DNA from: Acidobacteriaceae bacterium
Lineage (GTDB): Bacteria > Acidobacteriota > Terriglobia > Terriglobales > Acidobacteriaceae
Length of the DNA: 12,315 bases
Assembly: GCA_003166055.1 (NCBI GenBank)
Contig: PMWR01000446.1
Location: 34,322 to 46,636 of the forward strand
Reading direction: 5' to 3'
Position numbers and translations under genes: made by a program
In this document: positions 7,929 through 12,315 of the stretch, piece by piece
Layout: every line of letters begins with the position of its first letter
Position numbering within the stretch: position 1 is the first letter of the stretch
The notes under the pieces: generated by a model
Databases searched by the model: none
The model's input: the letters and a program-made list of their open reading frames with translations, nothing else
What the model was told of the DNA's origin: nothing

Positions 7929-9545
7929 ATGAATGCTCGACTTCCCCGTAACTTCGGCCTGTGGGCCGTAGCGATTGCCATGCTCGCCGGCTCCTCCGCA
8001 TCCACGCGGAGCCAGGTCAATCCTGAACTCGAAAACAAGATCGCCGCCATCATGGCGAGGCCTGAATACGCCCACTCGCGCTTTGGGATGGAGTTCTACT
8101 CACTCGATACGCATAAGATCGTCTTTGCGTTGAACGAGCAACAATTCTTTGTACCGGGGTCGACAACCAAGCTGCTTTCCGAAGGCACTGCGATGAAACT
8201 GCTTGGCCCCGATTTCCGTTTCAAGACCAAGGTCTATGCCGCGGGCACAGTGGACGCGCAGGGAACGCTCAAGGGCGATCTTGTGCTGGTGGCAAGCGGC
8301 GATCCCGATCTCTCCGGCAGGCAACAACCGGACGGGACGCTGGCCTTTAAAGATGAGGATCATTCCTACGCACCGATGGCGGGAGCCGCAGTGGTTCCTG
8401 GCAATCCGCTTGCGGCCATTGACGATCTTGCCTCGCAGGTTGCCGCGCATGGGATTCATCGCATCGACGGGAGTGTGCTGGTAGACATTTCCTTGTTCCC
8501 CGAGGGAGAACATGAAGGTGGAACCGGCATCGTGATTTCGCCCATCTGCGTCAACGACAATGTGATCGATGTGCTTGCCTCGGGCGGATCCGCAATCGAT
8601 GCTCCGGCAGCTCTCACGTTTTCACCCGCGACACGCTATGCGCGCTTCACCAACAAAACCAAAACGGTGGCGAAGGGCGGACCGTTCTCACTGGAGTTTG
8701 AAGACAAGCCCGCACAGGATGGGACCGAGGACGTGACCGTAACCGGGACCGTACCGCTGGGCGCGGCCAACAGCCTTACGGTGTATCACGCGCCGGCGCC
8801 GTCCCTCTACGCGCAGACGGTGCTGAGCGAGGCCCTCGCCGCCCATGGAATTGTTCTGGCCGCGCCGTCTTCCGCATCAACTGCCGACTTCGCCGCGCTG
8901 AAGTCGTTCTATACGGAGAAGAACGTGGTTGCCGTTCACACTTCCGCGCCGCTGAGCGAAGAGGTGAAGGTCACGCTGAAGGTGAGCCAGAACCTGCATG
9001 CGTCCATGACCGCGCCTTACCTGATCGGGACGTACGGCGCAGATCCGAAGGGCGAAGGGAAGGCCGATCCAGTCACGGCGGGGTTTGCCGCCGAGCGCGC
9101 CCTGCTGAAGGACGCCGGCCTGGACGTAGGCTCCGCGGTGCAGTCGGATGGAGCAGGCGCGGCAGCGTTCTTTACCCCGGACTTCATGGTGCGCTATCTG
9201 ACTTTCCTGTCGCAGCAGAGCTTTGCAACTCAATTCCGTGCCGCGTTGCCGGTGATGGGCAAGGACGGCACGCTGGCGGCAATCCAAAAGGACTCGCCGG
9301 CCGCGGGCCATGTCTTCGCTAAGACCGGAACCTACGGTACCGCCGACCTGCTGAATCACGAACTCTTCATCACCGGTAAGGGACTTGCCGGCTACATCGT
9401 GACGGCGAAGGGACAGACGCTCGCGTTTGCGGCGTATCTGAACCTGGTTCCCGCTCCGGGCAATTCAGCCGACGCACTGACGCGCGCCGGCAACGCGCTC
9501 GGCGAAATCGCCGGAGCGGTGTATGAGTACGCGGATGCGCAGTAA
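7929..9545 (+). CDS. dacB: Exported D-alanyl-D-alanine carboxypeptidase/endopeptidase, PBP4 type (family S13)
   Basis: The product has 538 residues with an N-terminal signal peptide (about 1-28; hydrophobic stretch LWAVAIAMLAGSSAS). The three penicillin-binding active-site motifs are intact: S78-T-T-K81 in FVPGSTTKLL, S353-Q-N355 in KVSQNLHASM, and K465-T-G467 in FAKTGTYG. The long interval between the first two (275 residues) is the mark of class C low-molecular-weight PBPs, which carry extra domains there. The enzyme removes the terminal D-Ala from murein pentapeptides and/or cuts cross-links in the periplasm. ATG 7929 is the first possible start because an in-frame TGA lies at 7917-7919; the ribosome site is weak (GGAAAG or GTGAG). 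The gap to the racemase is 63 bases on the same strand, so it may share the transcript. It would be a source of free D-Ala for the upstream enzymes. Confidence 0.93.
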   Translation: MNARLPRNFGLWAVAIAMLAGSSASTRSQVNPELENKIAAIMARPEYAHSRFGMEFYSLDTHKIVFALNEQQFFVPGSTTKLLSEGTAMKLLGPDFRFKTKVYAAGTVDAQGTLKGDLVLVASGDPDLSGRQQPDGTLAFKDEDHSYAPMAGAAVVPGNPLAAIDDLASQVAAHGIHRIDGSVLVDISLFPEGEHEGGTGIVISPICVNDNVIDVLASGGSAIDAPAALTFSPATRYARFTNKTKTVAKGGPFSLEFEDKPAQDGTEDVTVTGTVPLGAANSLTVYHAPAPSLYAQTVLSEALAAHGIVLAAPSSASTADFAALKSFYTEKNVVAVHTSAPLSEEVKVTLKVSQNLHASMTAPYLIGTYGADPKGEGKADPVTAGFAAERALLKDAGLDVGSAVQSDGAGAAAFFTPDFMVRYLTFLSQQSFATQFRAALPVMGKDGTLAAIQKDSPAAGHVFAKTGTYGTADLLNHELFITGKGLAGYIVTAKGQTLAFAAYLNLVPAPGNSADALTRAGNALGEIAGAVYEYADAQ

Positions 9546-9677
9546 TAGGAGCATCGCACTGAAATGGACGACCTCGAAACGTGGCATGGTGCGATGGAAT
9601 GGCACATCGACGCGCCGCAGCGGATGAGAGATTCCATCGGCCGGATCTGCGTGTCCGTCACGATCCTCCCCATCGCG
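9546..9677. other. Intergenic spacer between convergent dacB and SulP genes
   Basis: 132 bases between two convergent stops. I see no convincing stem-loop with a T run in either direction. It holds most of a 46-codon open frame on the + strand (ATG 9564, stop 9702-9704), discussed under findings. Confidence 0.5.
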
Positions 9678-11426
9678 CTACTGCTCGTCCTCCGAGCCCC
9701 CTGAGTCCCGCAACCGATCATCCGAGATCGTCTCATTGGGTTTCCCCTCGGACGGGTTCGCCGACGCCTCGAACGCTGCGATCGCATCATGCAGTCGGTT
9801 GAAGATATGCGCCGGCCCTATCGTTTCGGTCAGACGATGGCGATCGAACTCGGCGCGCAAATCCCACGGCAGCCGAGCAAACCCCAGCTCGACGCCGGCC
9901 TCGGTGAGGTTCGTCTTCAGCGCCATCACTACGCGAGCAGCCGAGTAGTCCACATGCGTCATCGCCTCGGCGTCCACCACCACCCAGCGGACCGCGGAAG
10001 GCATCGGCTGCACCACGGCGGAAACCTCCTCGAGAAACCGCCCGGCATTGGCATAAAAGAGCGCCGCTCCAAACCGGTATAGAACCAGCCCAGGCTTCGT
10101 CACCACGCCCGGCGCAACCGGCACCAGCTTCCAGGTCCCGCTTCCATCCGCAATCAGCACGCCGCTGTGCGGGTGATAGCTATGCTGCACGACGCGCAGC
10201 AGCGACACCACCATGGCCAGCACAATGCCCTGCTCCACCCCCACCAGCACCACCACCGCTGTCGTCATCACTGCCAGTCCGAACTCCTGCGGGCTCTGCG
10301 ACCGGATATCTCGCAGAGCCTTCAAATCGATGAGTCGAAGCGCAACCATGAATACCAGGACGCCCAGCACGCAGGTGGGAAGATACTCGAGCGGCCTGGT
10401 GAGAAACAGCAACACCAACGCAACCACAGCGGCAGTTGCGACCTGCGCTAACTGACTTTGCCCGCCGGCATCCTCCATCATCGCCGTCTGCGTGGGGCTT
10501 CCGTTCACCACAAATCCTCCGCTCAATGCCGCGGCGGCATTCGCAGCCGAAAGCCCGAAAAGATCGATATTCTCATTGACCTCCTGATTATGCTTGGCCG
10601 CATAAATGCGCGAGGTCGCCGCACTCTGGGTGAGAATCATCACGGCGCACGAGGCCGACACCGTGATCAGTCGCTGTGCCTCCTGCCAGCTCATCGCGCG
10701 CAGGCTGAGCAGGCCCATCCATCCCAGGTGCGGCAAACCCCCGGAAACCGGACCAATCGTCGCAATCCCATGACCCGCAAAATCCAACACGGCGCTCGCC
10801 GCAATCGTCGCTACCACGGCGACCAGCGCGCCCGGTAGTTTCGGAGCGAACCGCCGCAACACCAGCGCAAACCCCAGCACCGAAACGGACAACGCCACAG
10901 TCGGCAAATGCGCTTGCGGCAGTCCGCGAATCACTTCCCATAGCTGCACGACCGGCCGCCGTGAATCTACCGGCACTCCCACCATCTCGCTCAACACCGA
11001 GATTCCCACCTGAAAACCCACTCCGGCAAGAAAGCCAACCAGCACTGTCCGGGAAAGAAAATCCGCAATGAACCCCAGGCGGAGCAGCCGCGCCAACAGC
11101 AAAATCACCGCGGTGAGCAGCGCCACGATCCCCGCCAGAGCCACATACTGCGTCCCCGCCGGCGTGGCCATGCCAGACACTCCTCCCGCAAAGATCGCAG
11201 CCGTCGCAGAGTCCGCCGCCACCACCAGATATCGCGACGAGCCGAAAGCCGCAAACGCCGCCAGCGGCAGCATGAGTGAATAAAGCCCGGTTACCACGGG
11301 CATTCCGGCAATCTTGCTATATCCCAGCACCTGCGGAATGTCCATCGCCGCCAGCACGACTCCGGCCAGCATGTCTCGCACAGCGCCTGCGCGCTTGAAC
11401 GGTCGTAAGCCTCGAAACAGATTCAC
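9678..11426 (-). CDS. SulP/SLC26-family anion transporter with C-terminal STAS domain
   Basis: From GTG 11426 the protein has 582 residues. It begins NLFRGLRPFKR, then a membrane domain of about 10-12 segments with the family stretch IPQVLGYSKIAGMPVVTGLYSLMLP in the first helices. From about residue 430 a STAS domain follows (VLYRFGAALFYANA, later VVDAEAMTHVDYSAARV), then a charged tail ending in EDEQ. The family moves sulfate, bicarbonate or other anions across the inner membrane; the substrate is not readable here. The frame stays open to a TTG at 11486, adding 20 residues. I prefer GTG 11426 because AGGAG lies 10 bases upstream, whereas the TTG has only a weak purine run. It follows the CtaG-like gene on the same strand by 16-76 bases depending on the start. 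Confidence 0.9.
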   Translation of the reverse strand: MNLFRGLRPFKRAGAVRDMLAGVVLAAMDIPQVLGYSKIAGMPVVTGLYSLMLPLAAFAAFGSSRYLVVAADSATAAIFAGGVSGMATPAGTQYVALAGIVALLTAVILLLARLLRLGFIADFLSRTVLVGFLAGVGFQVGISVLSEMVGVPVDSRRPVVQLWEVIRGLPQAHLPTVALSVSVLGFALVLRRFAPKLPGALVAVVATIAASAVLDFAGHGIATIGPVSGGLPHLGWMGLLSLRAMSWQEAQRLITVSASCAVMILTQSAATSRIYAAKHNQEVNENIDLFGLSAANAAAALSGGFVVNGSPTQTAMMEDAGGQSQLAQVATAAVVALVLLFLTRPLEYLPTCVLGVLVFMVALRLIDLKALRDIRSQSPQEFGLAVMTTAVVVLVGVEQGIVLAMVVSLLRVVQHSYHPHSGVLIADGSGTWKLVPVAPGVVTKPGLVLYRFGAALFYANAGRFLEEVSAVVQPMPSAVRWVVVDAEAMTHVDYSAARVVMALKTNLTEAGVELGFARLPWDLRAEFDRHRLTETIGPAHIFNRLHDAIAAFEASANPSEGKPNETISDDRLRDSGGSEDEQ

Positions 11427-11436
11427 AGTTTCAGAA

Positions 11437-11441
11437 CTCCT
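11437..11441 (-). promoter_or_regulatory. Ribosome binding site supporting the GTG start of the SulP gene
   Basis: AGGAG on the minus strand, 10 bases before GTG 11426. The spacing is slightly long but the match is better than anything in front of TTG 11486. Confidence 0.45.
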
Positions 11442-11502
11442 CTTCAACCATCGATACAGACTCACAACCAGTTCTATCAGGACCAAATCCGTCGTCCGTT
11501 CC

Positions 11503-12315
11503 CTATACGCGAAGTTTTGAGTCCTGCTGCAAGAGACTGATTGTAATGAAAACCGCGGGGATCAAGAAGACCAACGAGCCGACAACCCACATAATGACCG
11601 CACCTACGACCTGGTCAGTCATGGGAGCAATATGAAAAGGGTTCGGCTTTGTCAGGTAGTAGCTGTAGACCGGGCGGTCGCAAAATGCCAGGAAGGCAGA
11701 GAGTGCGGTGTTGACGATGTCTGCGCCAACCAGGTACGGGAGCATGAACCAGCCTGGGTAGCGCGCGCTCGTGGGCCAGGGGCGAATGACCGGCCACCAG
11801 AAGAGGATCGACGAGCTGAGAAAGCAGATGTGTTCGAAGTCGTGCCAGCGTTCGTGCTCCAGTGCAAAGTCATAGGCGGAGGGTACGTGCCAGCCCAGGA
11901 AGATCAAATTCATCGCGAGCCACGCAACCAGCGGCCTGGTGAGGAAACGGCCCAATGTGCGCAGCGCCTTCAGTCGAAACAGAGGGCCCAGCAGGCGGAC
12001 GGTGACTATGCGGGGAAGGCCGCGCAGCAGCGGGACCTGCGGATCACCGAGAAGCAGGAGCGGGGGAACGAACGACATGAGGAGCAGATGCTCCACCATG
12101 TGGGCGCTGAGGAGCGCATCGGCAAAGCCGTCCATCGGCGAGCCGATGGCGAGCCAGAGAATGGCGAGGCCGAAAAGGAATGCCGCCAACCGGCCCGCGG
12201 GGAACTGTGCAGGCCGGGTTTTGCGGATGACAAACCATCCGCGGATGTAGACAATGGCGCTGAGAATCACCATGGTCGTGAGGAAGACCGGTGGCGACCA
12301 CTCTTCGAAGATGGC
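11503..12315 (-). CDS. ctaG: CtaG-like cytochrome c oxidase assembly protein (Caa3_CtaG family), 5' end outside window
   Basis: 270 residues are visible and the frame is open to the window edge. An ATG at 12273 exists, but the 14 codons upstream encode a family-like EEWSPPVFLTT lead-in to the first helix, so the true start is probably further upstream. The protein has about seven hydrophobic segments. Histidines lie in SAHMVEHLLLM and GWHVPSAYD, plus HDFEHICF, as in the Caa3_CtaG family of proteins linked to assembly of caa3-type oxidases, probably through copper handling. It is an inner-membrane protein. No oxidase subunit gene lies downstream, so any cox operon must be on the unseen side. 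The gene is followed by the SulP transporter on the same strand. Confidence 0.85.
   Translation of the reverse strand, partial: AIFEEWSPPVFLTTMVILSAIVYIRGWFVIRKTRPAQFPAGRLAAFLFGLAILWLAIGSPMDGFADALLSAHMVEHLLLMSFVPPLLLLGDPQVPLLRGLPRIVTVRLLGPLFRLKALRTLGRFLTRPLVAWLAMNLIFLGWHVPSAYDFALEHERWHDFEHICFLSSSILFWWPVIRPWPTSARYPGWFMLPYLVGADIVNTALSAFLAFCDRPVYSYYLTKPNPFHIAPMTDQVVGAVIMWVVGSLVFLIPAVFITISLLQQDSKLRV

Noticed and set aside
10201..10270. CAC/CCA-rich repetitive patch
   Set aside because: It is ordinary codon use in the antisense view of Val/Gly-rich membrane helices of the SulP gene, not a regular repeat or CRISPR.

Overview
The window is a chromosomal stretch from what looks like a soil-type acidobacterium (Terriglobales-like). 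This is inferred from the moderately high GC, the style of the proteins and the gene mix; no rRNA or other marker is present, so the taxonomy is a guess. It is densely coding, with no mobile elements, tRNAs, rRNAs or CRISPR arrays seen. No gene-free stretch exceeds 300 bases. The longest are the divergent promoter region 5785-5961 and the spacer 9546-9677.

Region 1 (1-4388, + strand) is a tight run of three genes: the 3' end of an M20 metallopeptidase, an exported amidohydrolase of the N-acyl-D-amino-acid deacylase type whose usual HxH metal motif is absent, and an exported 804-residue fusion of a beta-lactamase-fold serine hydrolase with a VanX-like D-Ala-D-Ala dipeptidase. Region 2 (4405-5784, - strand) is an APC-family amino-acid permease convergent with the fusion gene. 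Region 3 (5962-9545, + strand) diverges from the permease. It holds a GNAT acyltransferase overlapping by 4 bases an N-acylamino-acid racemase of the enolase superfamily (NSAR/OSBS family), then an exported PBP4-type D-Ala-D-Ala carboxypeptidase. Region 4 (9678-12315, - strand) is unrelated in theme: a SulP anion transporter with a STAS domain, preceded by a CtaG-like cytochrome oxidase assembly protein cut by the window edge.

Regions 1-3 can be read as one system. Serine DD-peptidases and the VanX-like domain would free D-Ala and D-Ala-D-Ala from wall peptides outside the cytoplasm, the deacylase would free D-amino acids from N-acyl forms, and the permease would bring amino acids in. The GNAT enzyme would N-acylate D-amino acids, the racemase would invert them, and an M20 hydrolase would release the L-amino acid. 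The last three steps match a known D-to-L conversion route (N-succinyltransferase, N-succinylamino-acid racemase, L-desuccinylase). The combination, and especially the dipeptidase fusion, is the most interesting content of the window. The pathway is inference; the gene families and active-site residues are seen in the sequence.
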